Positions 1 through 8,854 of a DNA stretch of 28,770 nucleotides are shown here, one piece after another. Made by a program: the position numbers and the translations under genes. Position 1 is the first letter of the stretch, and each line of letters starts with the position of its first letter. Under the pieces are notes generated by a model. That model worked only from the letters and a program-made list of their open reading frames with translations. It was not told the DNA's origin and did no database searches. Source of the stretch: Branchiostoma floridae (lineage: Eukaryota; Chordata; Leptocardii; Amphioxiformes; Branchiostomatidae); the NCBI RefSeq assembly GCF_000003815.2, contig NC_049984.1, positions 21,405,981 through 21,434,750 on the forward strand, given 5' to 3'.

Positions 1-251
1 CTTAGCCTTTGACAGTGCCAAGACATGTAGAAACAATACACCCAACTCACTTTCTGGTTATATTCTTGTCCAAAATAACGTAAAACTACACTTTTCCTTG
101 CATATTCCTAGGGTGCACGGCAATTTTGGGCCACTGGTCGTCCAGGTCAACACAGAGCGAGGTGACCCATGAACCCAAGAATGACCCAATATACTTGGTT
201 ACCCATCGCAAAACACAACACATAGAGTCTGACACACTCATCTCTCTGAGC

Positions 252-350
252 CACTTGTAAGTGGTTACCGGTCTCTCTCAGGAGCCAGGAGACGTCTCAT
301 AGCTCACTTATAAGTGCATCACGGTGACCACCGTTAACCACTTGTAAGTG
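252..350. repeat. Three copies of a 12-bp dyad motif
   Basis: CACTTGTAAGTG occurs at 252-263 and 339-350, and CACTTATAAGTG (a perfect palindrome) at 305-316. All three lie within 100 bp directly upstream of the GPCR exon. Each half resembles the TAAGTG core bound by NK2-class homeodomain proteins, so a regulatory role is possible, but this is inference. The surrounding sequence has no coding appearance. Confidence 0.6.
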
Positions 351-1172
351 AAAACGGTACTTGTATGGGGTGACTGGGAAATCATGCGACCGCTTACAGT
401 GTTGGGCCTATTCTGTTTGTTATTTTTTGTACTGGTTTTATCAGCTGTCGGCGTGGTACTTCTGTCCGTGGACCGTTATCTGGCCATCCTACATCCGATA
501 TTCTATCAGACCCGCATGTCACGTCAACACGCAGCCGTGAGTTTGGGGATCGCGTGGCCAGTCTGTGCGATTGCCTGCCTGTCTCCTCTCATGGGCTGGA
601 ACTGCATCGAAATTGAAACAGAACATTGCCTGAGAAACGCACCTGTGAACTACCTAATCCTAATAAATACCATTTTAGCCGTTGCTGTAGTAACCGTGGT
701 CTTCGTCAACGTAAGAATTTTCATCGCACTGAAGCAGCGATTCTCCCGAGCGGGACCCCTCGAGCAGCCTCGGGAGAATCTGCCCGCCGCCCGTCGCAGG
801 GAACAACGAGTTGCCGCGAGAGAGCAGCGGCAGCTGAAACTCAGCCTGAAGACGGCGGTAACTGTTGTGATGATTGCAGCCATGTTTATCGTCATTTGGC
901 TGCCAATTTGTATCGGCTTCATCAGAGGCATCTCCTGTCACGCCGACGAGAACTGTGAGGCAGAAGCGAGGCCTTACTGGGGGTTGCTGATCGCGTTCTG
1001 CGGTTCAGTGGTGAACCCGGTCATCTACGCGTTCAGGATGAAGAAGATTCGAGAGGCCTTGCTGCGGAGAGGAAGACGACTAACACGCGGTGTTCGCGAC
1101 AGTTTAGGCTGGTGGTCATCAAACCGAGTAGTGAACATTCAAATCGTTGGAAATGTTGGAGGGGATCTATAG
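348..1172 (+). CDS. Class A GPCR, MECA-type (S1P/LPA/cannabinoid/adenosine-like), TM3 to C-tail exon
   Basis: Rhodopsin-family G-protein-coupled receptor of the plasma membrane; ligand unknown. Numbering from the first codon after the in-frame stop at 345-347, TM3 (about 16-40) ends in DRY (42-44). TM4 is followed by GWNC and a second Cys eight residues on, the intra-loop cysteine pair and GWNC motif typical of the melanocortin/EDG/cannabinoid/adenosine cluster. TM5 lies at about 100-124. A basic loop 3 precedes TM6, which carries IWLP in place of the usual CWLP. TM7 ends NPVIY, then a basic helix 8. The first ATG is at 384, but the N-terminus, TM1 and TM2 are absent, so the true exon probably starts at an acceptor such as the AG at 398-399, with upstream exons outside the window. 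No hydrophobic coding sequence is visible in 1-347. From TM3 to the stop the frame is intact. Confidence 0.82.
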   Translation: MKTVLVWGDWEIMRPLTVLGLFCLLFFVLVLSAVGVVLLSVDRYLAILHPIFYQTRMSRQHAAVSLGIAWPVCAIACLSPLMGWNCIEIETEHCLRNAPVNYLILINTILAVAVVTVVFVNVRIFIALKQRFSRAGPLEQPRENLPAARRREQRVAAREQRQLKLSLKTAVTVVMIAAMFIVIWLPICIGFIRGISCHADENCEAEARPYWGLLIAFCGSVVNPVIYAFRMKKIREALLRRGRRLTRGVRDSLGWWSSNRVVNIQIVGNVGGDL

Positions 1173-1220
1173 GAAATGATAATGACAGCGGCCGGCGATT
1201 ACTTGTTTCGTTCATTCGTG

Positions 1221-1325
1221 TTAGTATATATGTATATATATAATTAATATATTTAATATAATCAATATATATATATATATATATATTTAATTATATATTT
1301 AATTATATATATATATATATTTAAT
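1221..1325. repeat. AT-rich low-complexity tract
   Basis: Runs of TA dinucleotide interleaved with TTAATTA, about 100 bp, just past the GPCR stop codon. Simple sequence with no coding content. Confidence 0.9.
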
Positions 1326-2136
1326 TAACTTCAGATATGTGCTCCTTATACACCTTATTTGCATGGTCTCCAGATTTGAAATACGTACGAAAATTGATGG
1401 GTGACCGGATGTTATCAATAAAAATTATTCATTGGCGAGAAACACAGGTACCGTCATCCATAGCTGCCTGTCATTAGTCACAGCTTGCCATCAAGCGGGG
1501 TTGGGGAACCTAAGATGTCTTAAGTGGCTCATTAAGGAATTCGCTTTTGATTAAATCTTTTGCATTCATTAATTGGATTGAACCGGGGAATTTCTACTTT
1601 CGTGTGTGCTTTTCGCACCTACTTGCTAATTGACCATAATGTGCTTCAGTATTACGTTGGATTGATTTTAAGTCCCATGAACACATGTATGGCAGGCAGA
1701 CCTTCCAAAATACTTGCAAAAGTATTCTTGCGTTAGCTTGGACATTACTTGAAATAGCAACTTCTTCTGTTGTTGTTTTTTAATTTGTATTCGGCCATGT
1801 TGCTTGGATTATATGGATGACATCTACGCCCGCATCAATTCTCGTCCGTTTCCAAGAAAGATTTGACCATACTACAAATCGTACAAAGCTCCTGCAACAT
1901 TATGAAATAATAATACATATTCTTGATATTGCACTTAAAACATCGGATAATTGATACTATTTCAAAGTCAAATAAGTACATTTGAGAGAACAAAATGAAG
2001 AATTTATTGTTTACATAATCAAGTCCTTATCACTTAAACAATTTACGATGTCCAAAGATTTCATTTTGTCTAAAAGTGTTGATTGAAAAAAGACATTACG
2101 AGACTTCTAACAAATTGTTTTTAGCCAGCCACATAT
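1326..2136. other. Non-coding stretch
   Basis: About 800 bp of AT-rich DNA. I see no exon, RNA gene or recognisable mobile element. It may hold the 3' UTR of the GPCR: an AATAAA-like signal occurs near 1418-1424 (tcaataaaaatt). Confidence 0.5.
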
Positions 2137-2355
2137 TAACGCTAGTTCACCTTTAACTGCGGGGTAACCTTTATCCGTTGCTCATGAAAAAAATAGGTAT
2201 AGCAAGTCGACGGACGGTGGTTTCAACTTGCAATATTTTGAAAATATTGAAATATGAAAGCACCGTCCATTGACTTGCTATCTCTAGAAACCATGCTGTC
2301 ATTTTCAAATATAACGGATATAGGCTACCCCACGGATAATGGTAAACTAGCGTTA
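2137..2355. mobile_element. Palindromic foldback MITE
   Basis: The segment is an imperfect inverted repeat with arms of roughly 105 bp meeting near 2240-2250. The left arm begins TTAACGCTAGTTCACC and the right arm ends in the reverse complement of TAACGCTAGTTTACC. Inside, GGGGTAACC..TATCCG pairs with the complement of CGGATAT..GGCTACCCC, and TAGCAAGTC..GGACGGTG pairs with CACCGTCC..GACTTGCTA. No transposase is encoded, so it is non-autonomous. Arms differ by scattered substitutions and small indels, so it is not recent. No clear target-site duplication was identified. Confidence 0.8.
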
Positions 2356-2439
2356 CAGTTAACACCGTAAAGGTGTCGTCACCTTGGCAACAACTTCTAG
2401 CCGAATATTATCGGAATGAATGGAAATTTTACGGAGTTC

Positions 2440-3036
2440 TGTATCTTTATCTATATAGCCGGTATAACTGCCAACGGCGTAACACGCCAGCTTCGCGGGC
2501 ACGCGACGCGGCAGCAGCTGGTTATATTACACAGAACGATCCGTCACACTTAACTTTTGCACATCCATCTGCAAGCGTTCTTTAAAACTATCCAGAGAAG
2601 ATGCCCCTACTGTACTTGGTGATAACAAATTCCACTCTACGATAGTTCTGGGAAAGTACGAATTTTTGAACACATCAATCCTAGGTTGGTAACTCTGGTA
2701 TTTGAAGCCATGACTGTTTCTTGTTCTTTTTTGAGCTGGTATTAGATACTTATCAGTTGGTACGTCCACCAGTTTATTGGTCATTTTGTACATCATGCAA
2801 AGTCTGGACATTTTCCTTCTGTCTTCAAGTGATGTCCACTGTAGATCTGTTTTCATTTTGGTAACACTAGCATCCCTGTTGTAGTTGTTTGTACAGAATC
2901 TGGCAGCTTGGTTCTATACCCTTTCAAGCTTATCTTTGTCTTTCTTTGTATACGGATCCCAGACTGTTGCAGCATATTCAAGGTTAGGTCTTACCAGTGA
3001 CGTGTATGCAAGTGATTTTACCCTGGTTGGGCATGC
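2440..3036 (-). mobile_element. CR1-like LINE, 5'-truncated 3' end
   Basis: On the minus strand the open frame reads the C-terminal part of a non-LTR reverse transcriptase: a segment like YTSLVRPNLEYAATVWDPY, then KLERV, a stop, NQAARFCT, then WTSLEDRRK..LCMMYK and FPRTIVEWNLL..SLDSFKERL. This is the usual end of CR1/L2-type ORF2. One nonsense codon (complement of 2914-2916) interrupts the frame, and the RT palm motifs are missing through 5' truncation near 3036. The ORF stops near 2527. The 3' UTR (about 2445-2525) has a GC-rich part and a tail of GATAAAGATACAG type. The same 3' UTR recurs at 11041-11137 in the opposite orientation. Confidence 0.85.
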
Positions 3037-3039
3037 CCA

Positions 3040-3115
3040 TAAGTTTATTTATTGATCTTTAGGGTAGTCCCTTCAGTTAGCGTAGTAACTGATTTCCAAG
3101 GGAGCCCTATAACAA
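3040..3115 (-). mobile_element. Second LINE/SINE-type 3' tail
   Basis: Read on the minus strand, a segment GGGCTCCCTTGGAAATCAG...GGGACTACCCTAAAG leads into ATCAATAAATAAA. It has the form of a CR1/L2-type 3' end (short stem-loop followed by an A-rich repeat). It abuts the truncation point of the neighbouring LINE at about 3036-3044, so one element probably inserted into or beside the other. Confidence 0.45.
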
Positions 3116-3154
3116 TAATAATAACCTAAAGTAAAAAAAATAACACTAACATAG

Positions 3155-3472
3155 GATTGAACATAACAAACCAATTCGGATTTGTAAATCATACAAGCAA
3201 CTAGGAAAACTCAAAAGAATAACAACACATACTTAATAACAAAAACAACTCAAGATCACAAACTCATAAGGTCATTGGGCGGTGATTGCGGTCAGATGTC
3301 AGTGCCATTTGTCCTGATCAATCGGACTGAACATAATAAAGAATAATCCAATTCGGATCAGTAAATCATATACGCAACTTATAACAACTCATACACAATA
3401 ACAACTCAAGATCACAAAAATCATAAGGTAATTGAACAGTCATTGGCCGATTGGGATCAGATGTCAGTGTTA
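3155..3472. repeat. Diverged direct duplication, about 160-bp unit
   Basis: Copy 1 (about 3155-3305) and copy 2 (about 3325-3472) share in order: GGAYTGAACATAA, CCAATTCGGAT, GTAAATCATA, AACAACTCAAGATCACAAA, a CATAAGGT block and a closing GATCAGATGTCAGTG-like block. The copies differ by substitutions and indels. No coding content. Confidence 0.75.
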
Positions 3473-3525
3473 TGATATCAGAGACTGTTTAAAGGCTTTA
3501 AGAGTAGTTGCTTGTTTTGTCTCAG

Positions 3526-3844
3526 GTTTAAGTTGTTAGATCACATCATGCCACCCGATACTGTTTACATCTCTATACTTAGACACCCGCTGGCTCAGCT
3601 CAGATCTACTTTCAACTGGTATGGTCTTGCCAGAAGATCCCAAGGGTTGACAGGAGAAGACCGCGTTGCTTCGTTTCTTAAAGATCCCTCGAAATTTCAA
3701 ATCCCTCACGCCACCAGCTTAAAAACTCCGTATACCCTTTCAAAGAACTTAATGGCGTATGATCTAGGATTTCCTCCAGGGCTTTTTGATGACCAATCTT
3801 TTGGTTTTTTCCACGAGTGGAACGCCCTGCAGCCTGGCAGGGTT
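3526..3844 (+). CDS. Galactose 3-O-sulfotransferase-like exon (Gal3ST family)
   Basis: An internal exon bounded by a good acceptor (TTGTTTTGTCTCAG ending at 3525) and a consensus donor (GTAAGT at 3845). The protein contains MPPDTVYISILRHPLAQL, followed by STFNWYGL, a RVASFLKDP block and KNLMAYDLGFP. These match the part of Golgi galactosylceramide/galactose 3-O-sulfotransferases that follows the 5'-PSB loop; the IxRxP segment helps bind the 3'-phosphate of PAPS. Family members transfer sulfate from PAPS to the 3-OH of terminal galactose on glycolipids or glycoproteins in the Golgi lumen. Only this exon is present: neither the N-terminal signal anchor with the 5'-PSB motif nor the C-terminal part was found nearby on the plus strand. 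It may be one exon of a gene with very long introns, or an orphan relic. The frame is open throughout. Confidence 0.72.
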
Positions 3845-3909
3845 GTAAGTGAGTGAGTGCGTGCCAGGCAGGCGGCCTGCCCGTCTTAACCCGGGAGCCT
3901 CAGTCCCGA

Positions 3910-3925
3910 CCCCCCCCCCCCCCCT
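3910..3925 (+). repeat. Poly-C run
   Basis: Sixteen consecutive C residues in the presumed intron after the Gal3ST-like exon. Length is prone to sequencing error. Confidence 0.9.
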
Positions 3926-5150
3926 ACTTTGTCATCTGAGGGTATAGACATGTAGGAATGTAGATGTAGAAGCACCATATGACGGCGTTACTTAATCAAG
4001 ACATAGGATGTATCTGTTATTATCATCATCAAAAATAGAGATGTTGTTTTGAGTGTGCCTGTGTGTGTAATTATGTTTATGGTCAGCATAACTTAAGAAC
4101 CATGGATTGATTGTAATGATATTTGGTAGGTGGATAAAGGTTGGAAAGAGGAAGGTCAATGTCGCTTTCTGCTTCCCTGGTAAGTGACCTTGGTACTGCG
4201 GCAGAACTTCGATTTTTTCTTATCCTTTGACCAAGACGCGTGCTATGGTCTTGAAATTATTGTGGCAGATAGCTTGTGATGTAAGGAAGAAATTAAGTAG
4301 TTTTGGGCCACCTACCAGCTTGCTCTGGAACTACAGCTTCTACTTTGATAATCTTCCGAGGAGAATAACTCTAGAAAGTAACGACGCATTTTCAAAATAT
4401 CAATATGTAATTAGATTAAACAAAGATGTACGTACATAGTGAAAGGTAACTTATGAAAATTAGGACTTAATTTACACAATGAAAATGAAAAAAATCTATA
4501 TCAACATTGTTTTTATTATAGGGCACAAATGCATGCATGTGTAGTTTTGGCGGATATTGATGATGCAAATAAGTACGTAATGCAGTTGTGACATAATGCT
4601 TGTAACTAGTAAATGCTTGGACTGTCAACATTGTGACCGGTGTAACCTAATTAAGTTAAAGGTGTATGTAACCAAGAATAGATTATGTAGATGTGGAAGC
4701 CATTTGTATAATCTGAATATTTCTTAGAGCACAGCCATCTGTCCTCAGCCAATCAGGGGTGAGGATTTTGTTGCTTTGAAATCCACAAAGTATGGTCAGA
4801 AGTTAGTTAGAGCACCTCTGTCCCTTGAGTTTGTTGGGCCTCGGGCCTCGCCCCCTGGAGAGCTTGTTGAAAATGTTTGGTCAAATCCAAAAATCCACTT
4901 CGTCGGGATCCGTTCCTTCACGTAGCGACCGCCCCATTAGCGCAAGCGCAGCACGATTGAACGTGTGAAACCTCATCTCGACTCTAATACTGCAGTCCCT
5001 CCGCATTTTGATCATCGAACTTTTAAAGTTAAATATTTTTAACCTGATCGATCCAGACGTACAGAAGAAATTCAAAATAGCAACTCAAATACGCTTGGGT
5101 TGAGTGTAGGACATTTACATGAAACTAGGGGGACTACAAGGGGCGCGATT
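3926..5150. other. Non-coding stretch
   Basis: No convincing exon on either strand. The ORFs of up to 70 codons lack family motifs and splice context. The 4070-4140 part looks like a degenerate interspersed repeat (purine-rich, no terminal repeats seen), but I cannot name it. Confidence 0.4.
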
Positions 5151-5159
5151 AGCCCGTAA

Positions 5160-5829
5160 CTAGGCTACCAATGGCTAATTGTCGACGGCGGTCAGTGACC
5201 TGCTAGCGGCCATCTGATTGGTCCTCGCTGGAAACCGCCAGAAATCTAGTGCATGTCAAATAGTGTACACGGGGGGAGGGGCAGATGTTCCACGCAAGCC
5301 TGACGTGTTCTCTCGCGAGAATTGAGACTAGGTCATTCCCCATGACGATGTGCTGGTAGACATCGAAAAATTTGGGAGGTATATACTGTACCTTTACAAA
5401 ACAGTCATTGATTGAAGAAAATTGCTGTAACTGTATGCACACGTGACTGACGAACATCTTCAACAACTTTAATGCAGTCATTGTGACGGAAACAAAAATA
5501 AGCAAAGAACATGGAGGTATCAAAAAAATCGTAATGGTTTGCTATTGCAAATCTGTAACTAATGGTTTGCTCCCTGGGAGCACTGCCAAAAAAGGCACAT
5601 TCCCGCGTGACGTGTACCATCAGTTGTGACTTCCGCGCAAAGCCAGCTGGAGCAGCCGACAAGTCACGTACCGACTACTTCCTCTCGTGGAAGGAAAACT
5701 GAAAACAACTCTAGACGTGACGTGGCGGAACAGGTTTTGCAGTTAGGTCGGACGCCTTTTGCTAGTCACCGGTTCCAATGCTCGACCGAGTAGAACCGCT
5801 GAGGATCTAAGTTGAAAACTTCGATCAGG
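5160..5829 (+). promoter_or_regulatory. Candidate promoter region with BANP-type, CCAAT and TGACGTG sites
   Basis: This stretch is richer in CpG than its surroundings. Visible elements are CCAATGG (near 5168), an inverted CCAAT box ATTGGTCC (near 5217), the palindrome TCTCGCGAGA (5311-5320, the element bound by BANP at CpG-island promoters in vertebrates), TGACGTGT at 5301-5308 and 5608-5615, CACGTGA at 5440-5446, and TGACGTGG at 5718-5725 (the ATF6/CREB-type consensus). A CAG|GTAGGA at 5826-5834 could be the donor of an untranslated first exon spliced to the acceptor at 7274 in front of the kinase gene. The motifs are seen; promoter activity and the target gene are inferred. Confidence 0.4.
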
Positions 5830-7274
5830 TAGGAAACAACGTTGCCACTCACAGAGCTCTGTTTGGCATGTTTGGTGGAGGTTACCGTGGTGTTGTTTGA
5901 TTTTTGACGTATTTTTTCCTTGTCCACCCCTCCCCAAAGACGAAGCTCTTTCTACGCCATTTTCCTCTTCCTCCTCTCCTCAACAAGTTTTAGAATGTAT
6001 AACATTGATAACACGTCACCTGTTCTTGGCCCAGTGGGGCAAAATGTAGAATCAATGTTGTGTGGTAAAATAAACATTTTTAAGTATAATTGTGGTTGTA
6101 CAATAATGTACATCTGTTCAACCAAGAGAGAGAGAGAGAGAGTTCGAGAGTTCGACAAGTGGTTGATTCTTTCTTATGCCTGTTATTTTGTATGTGGGCA
6201 GGGGGAAACGACGGCTAAGTTCGATGTTGAACTGCAGCTGTTTTGATATCTCATGTTCTAGACATTATGATCTGTTGTAGATAGATCATAACTTGGGGGT
6301 TAATTATAAATGGTGTAGGTTTCGATCCTTACCATCTTTTTTTTGGAGCTGTAGTGGCCAATTTTCTCAAATATGTGAGATACGTGACTGATAAAGAGAA
6401 CACTATCGCCAATGGAGTCTTTTGCATTTCGTCATTTAGTATGTGGGGAAGTCCACTTAGAATTCCATATCAACAGCTATCAATTCACTTCCGGAAAGTC
6501 ACACATTTGGCAAGTATCTAGTAATGATATTTTATCACTTGAGAATTATGTCATTTTTTCATTCATTGTGCAAATTTTCTACTAAAATGATTGAATTTTC
6601 TTGTTGATTATGCAAATTAGTTCCCGATTAACTAAGTGGTGTGAATCTTTGTCTAAGATACCTGGATGCTGAATATTATTGTGTCGTTTCCAATGCAAGC
6701 TGCTGGGACTTAAGCATACACCACTTCTCATTGGCACAAAAAGCTATAAAAAAATCAAAACCATAGCATGTACAGCATAAAAGAGATAAATCGGAAGTTT
6801 TGCTGCTGTACCAAGCAAAACTGCCAGGGGACACAAAATTGACCTTGACCTTCGTCTTCCTAAGACTTTGATTTTTATCATGGTGGTTATAATGTTTAAG
6901 ACGTCCCTGCCCTGATGCAGTGCCGTTTTACATTTTTTATTTGAATTTTTTTAGTCCCCTACGCTGCAATAAACATGAGAGAGACCCCACTTACCGACCC
7001 TCTTGATTTAGGAAAGTGATCTCAAACGTATTTGCCGAATTTCCAAGCTATACAAGTATCAATTCAAGGCGGAAATTACCTTGATTCTCAAGAACAGGAA
7101 GTATGATTTGTGAGATTCGATTTTTAACAGCATCAGAAGCAAAATTCTTATGATGGTTGATTGTAAAAAGGAACTGTTGTATCATCGGCGATATAAATGA
7201 ACATAAATCTCCAACGTTGATTATTTCAAATAGCCGGGAAACTAAAATTTGTAATTTTCGTTTTTCTCTTGCAG
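5830..7274 (+). other. Probable first intron or intergenic DNA before the kinase gene
   Basis: No coding exon seen. It contains a short (GA)n tract at about 6125-6142 and an 8-bp hairpin TTATGATC/GATCATAA near 6265-6295. The 3' boundary is a strong acceptor, TTTTTCTCTTGCAG, ending at 7274. Confidence 0.45.
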
Positions 7275-7430
7275 TCCTAAAGAAGAGTTGACTCCAGCCA
7301 AACAATGAGGAGCAAAGAGAAGAAACAGTGAGTGACTTCCTCAAAGAAGCAGGTGACTAGAATGAAAGAATTGACCAATTACTAGCGAAAGGAAACGGGG
7401 ACCAGATGATCATTGCGCAACAAAGAGAGG
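7275..7430 (+). other. 5' UTR exon of the receptor tyrosine kinase, with upstream ORFs
   Basis: It starts after the acceptor at 7271-7274 and runs into the coding start. There is an in-frame TGA at 7407-7409, so the coding frame cannot begin earlier. Three upstream ATGs are present: 7305 (8 codons, stop 7329), 7362 (7 codons, stop 7383) and 7406, whose frame overlaps the main start and ends at 7501. Such uORFs commonly lower translation of the main ORF. A GTGAGT at 7328 could be an alternative donor, so exon limits are not certain. Confidence 0.5.
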
Positions 7431-8510
7431 ATGTTGCTGCGCGCTACGTTGTATGTTGTACTGTTAGGGTCCAGGTTGCTACTTGGCGTCAACATTTCTG
7501 ATGAATGTTTCATTTCGGTCGGACTTATCGAAATACCCGAGGATATGTCAGTCGGTAGCACGGTGGTGCGACTGAGACATTGTCTTGTCGCCAGCGGCGT
7601 GAGTTCTACAGAAGACGACAACGGAGCGTTTTGGTCAATGAACATCACCACAGGGGACGATTCGAGGCGGTTTGGGGTTGGTGATGAGGACGTAAAGTTG
7701 ATCGTGGCGGCTCCGCTGGACCACAAGGTGCAACCGCAGTACAACCTGACGGTGGAGCTGACAAACACCGGGGACAAGAACGTTCTCTACGTTACCCTTG
7801 TCATCGTAGTGACAGACGTACCGGGATACCCGCCATTCTATAACAAACGGTGCGAAACACCCGTCCTTCCGGACATAGAGAGAAATGGTTATCATACTCT
7901 TGTCAGTAGTGACGGATTTTATGCTTCAATTAACGGAGAAGAAATTACGTCGTATGGCGACTATCTTCAGAACTTTTTACCGAGGCACTTCTGGGCTAAC
8001 TTTATCTTGAAAGGCGATTGTTCCTTACAATTCGCTGTTAGCTTGAGAGAATTAGGTAGTGATCTGGAATTAATTGCCCCAGTGCTTAAAGAGCAAGGTA
8101 GGGTCGAACTCAAATGTTATGACCAAGAGTGGAAGAGCAAAGGGAAGATCACAGCAGCTTATATCTCTCACAAGGACGACCTGCCCCGATGGGTATTTAG
8201 TAGTCAGTTCCGTAATGAAGAAGGTGCTCAGTTCTTCTTTGCTGTAGAGTTGAATGAGACATGGACCACATCATCATACTGGCTACGATGTGGCGCTAAC
8301 GTCCCATTGTTCGGGGGACCAGTGCTGTTCGAGTGGACATTTGAGTACAACATTACAGGATGTCCCAAGGGCCGGTTCGGTTTGTACTGTGACAAGGACT
8401 GTAATTGCGAGAACGGAGCTCGTTGTCATGGCTTTAACGGTGCCTGTGAGTGCCGTCCGGGCTGGAGAGGAAGGGCCTGTGATATACCCTGGCCTGAGGT
8501 CGTCATTTAG
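7431..8510 (+). CDS. Receptor tyrosine kinase, N-terminal ectodomain part (signal peptide, cadherin-like, EGF)
   Basis: Start at ATG 7431, the first in-frame ATG after the stop at 7407. Residues 1-19 form a signal peptide (MLLRATLYVVLLG..). Residues about 28-137 look like a cadherin repeat: IPEDMSVGSTVV, then AAPLDHKVQPQYNLTVE and VVTDVPGYPPFY correspond to the family's E..xGT, LDRE..Y.L.V.A and DxNDxxPxF positions. About 138-310 is a segment I do not recognise, with a possible beta-rich fold and several NxS/T sites. Residues 311-350 are an eight-cysteine EGF module of the Tie/MEGF type, from CPKGRFGLYC to GWRGRACD. The frame ends at TAG 8508-8510, twelve bases before the assembly gap. Because the kinase part follows beyond the gap, this stop is either a nonsense or frameshift lesion, a base-calling error at the gap edge, or an unrecognised exon end. 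No intron is seen within these 1.08 kb. Confidence 0.8.
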   Translation: MLLRATLYVVLLGSRLLLGVNISDECFISVGLIEIPEDMSVGSTVVRLRHCLVASGVSSTEDDNGAFWSMNITTGDDSRRFGVGDEDVKLIVAAPLDHKVQPQYNLTVELTNTGDKNVLYVTLVIVVTDVPGYPPFYNKRCETPVLPDIERNGYHTLVSSDGFYASINGEEITSYGDYLQNFLPRHFWANFILKGDCSLQFAVSLRELGSDLELIAPVLKEQGRVELKCYDQEWKSKGKITAAYISHKDDLPRWVFSSQFRNEEGAQFFFAVELNETWTTSSYWLRCGANVPLFGGPVLFEWTFEYNITGCPKGRFGLYCDKDCNCENGARCHGFNGACECRPGWRGRACDIPWPEVVI

Positions 8511-8522
8511 AGACTCCTGGGT

Positions 8523-8852
8523 NNNNNNNNNNNNNNNNNNNNNNNNNNNNNNNNNNNNNNNNNNNNNNNNNNNNNNNNNNNNNNNNNNNNNNNNNNNNNN
8601 NNNNNNNNNNNNNNNNNNNNNNNNNNNNNNNNNNNNNNNNNNNNNNNNNNNNNNNNNNNNNNNNNNNNNNNNNNNNNNNNNNNNNNNNNNNNNNNNNNNN
8701 NNNNNNNNNNNNNNNNNNNNNNNNNNNNNNNNNNNNNNNNNNNNNNNNNNNNNNNNNNNNNNNNNNNNNNNNNNNNNNNNNNNNNNNNNNNNNNNNNNNN
8801 NNNNNNNNNNNNNNNNNNNNNNNNNNNNNNNNNNNNNNNNNNNNNNNNNNNN
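8523..8852. other. Assembly gap (330 N)
   Basis: Unknown sequence inside the kinase gene. It should contain most of an Ig-like domain, because the flank at 8855 opens in the C-terminal half of one. The true length is not given by the N count. Confidence 0.95.
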
Positions 8853-8854
8853 AA

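Noticed and set aside
4000-4440. Possible gene or repeat around the 70-codon ORF at 4227.
   Set aside because: No splice sites or motifs; the nearby text resembles a dispersed repeat, but I could not define its ends.
5203-5662. Minus-strand ORFs of 85-106 codons in the candidate promoter.
   Set aside because: They overlap each other in different frames and show no family features; open frames here follow from local composition.
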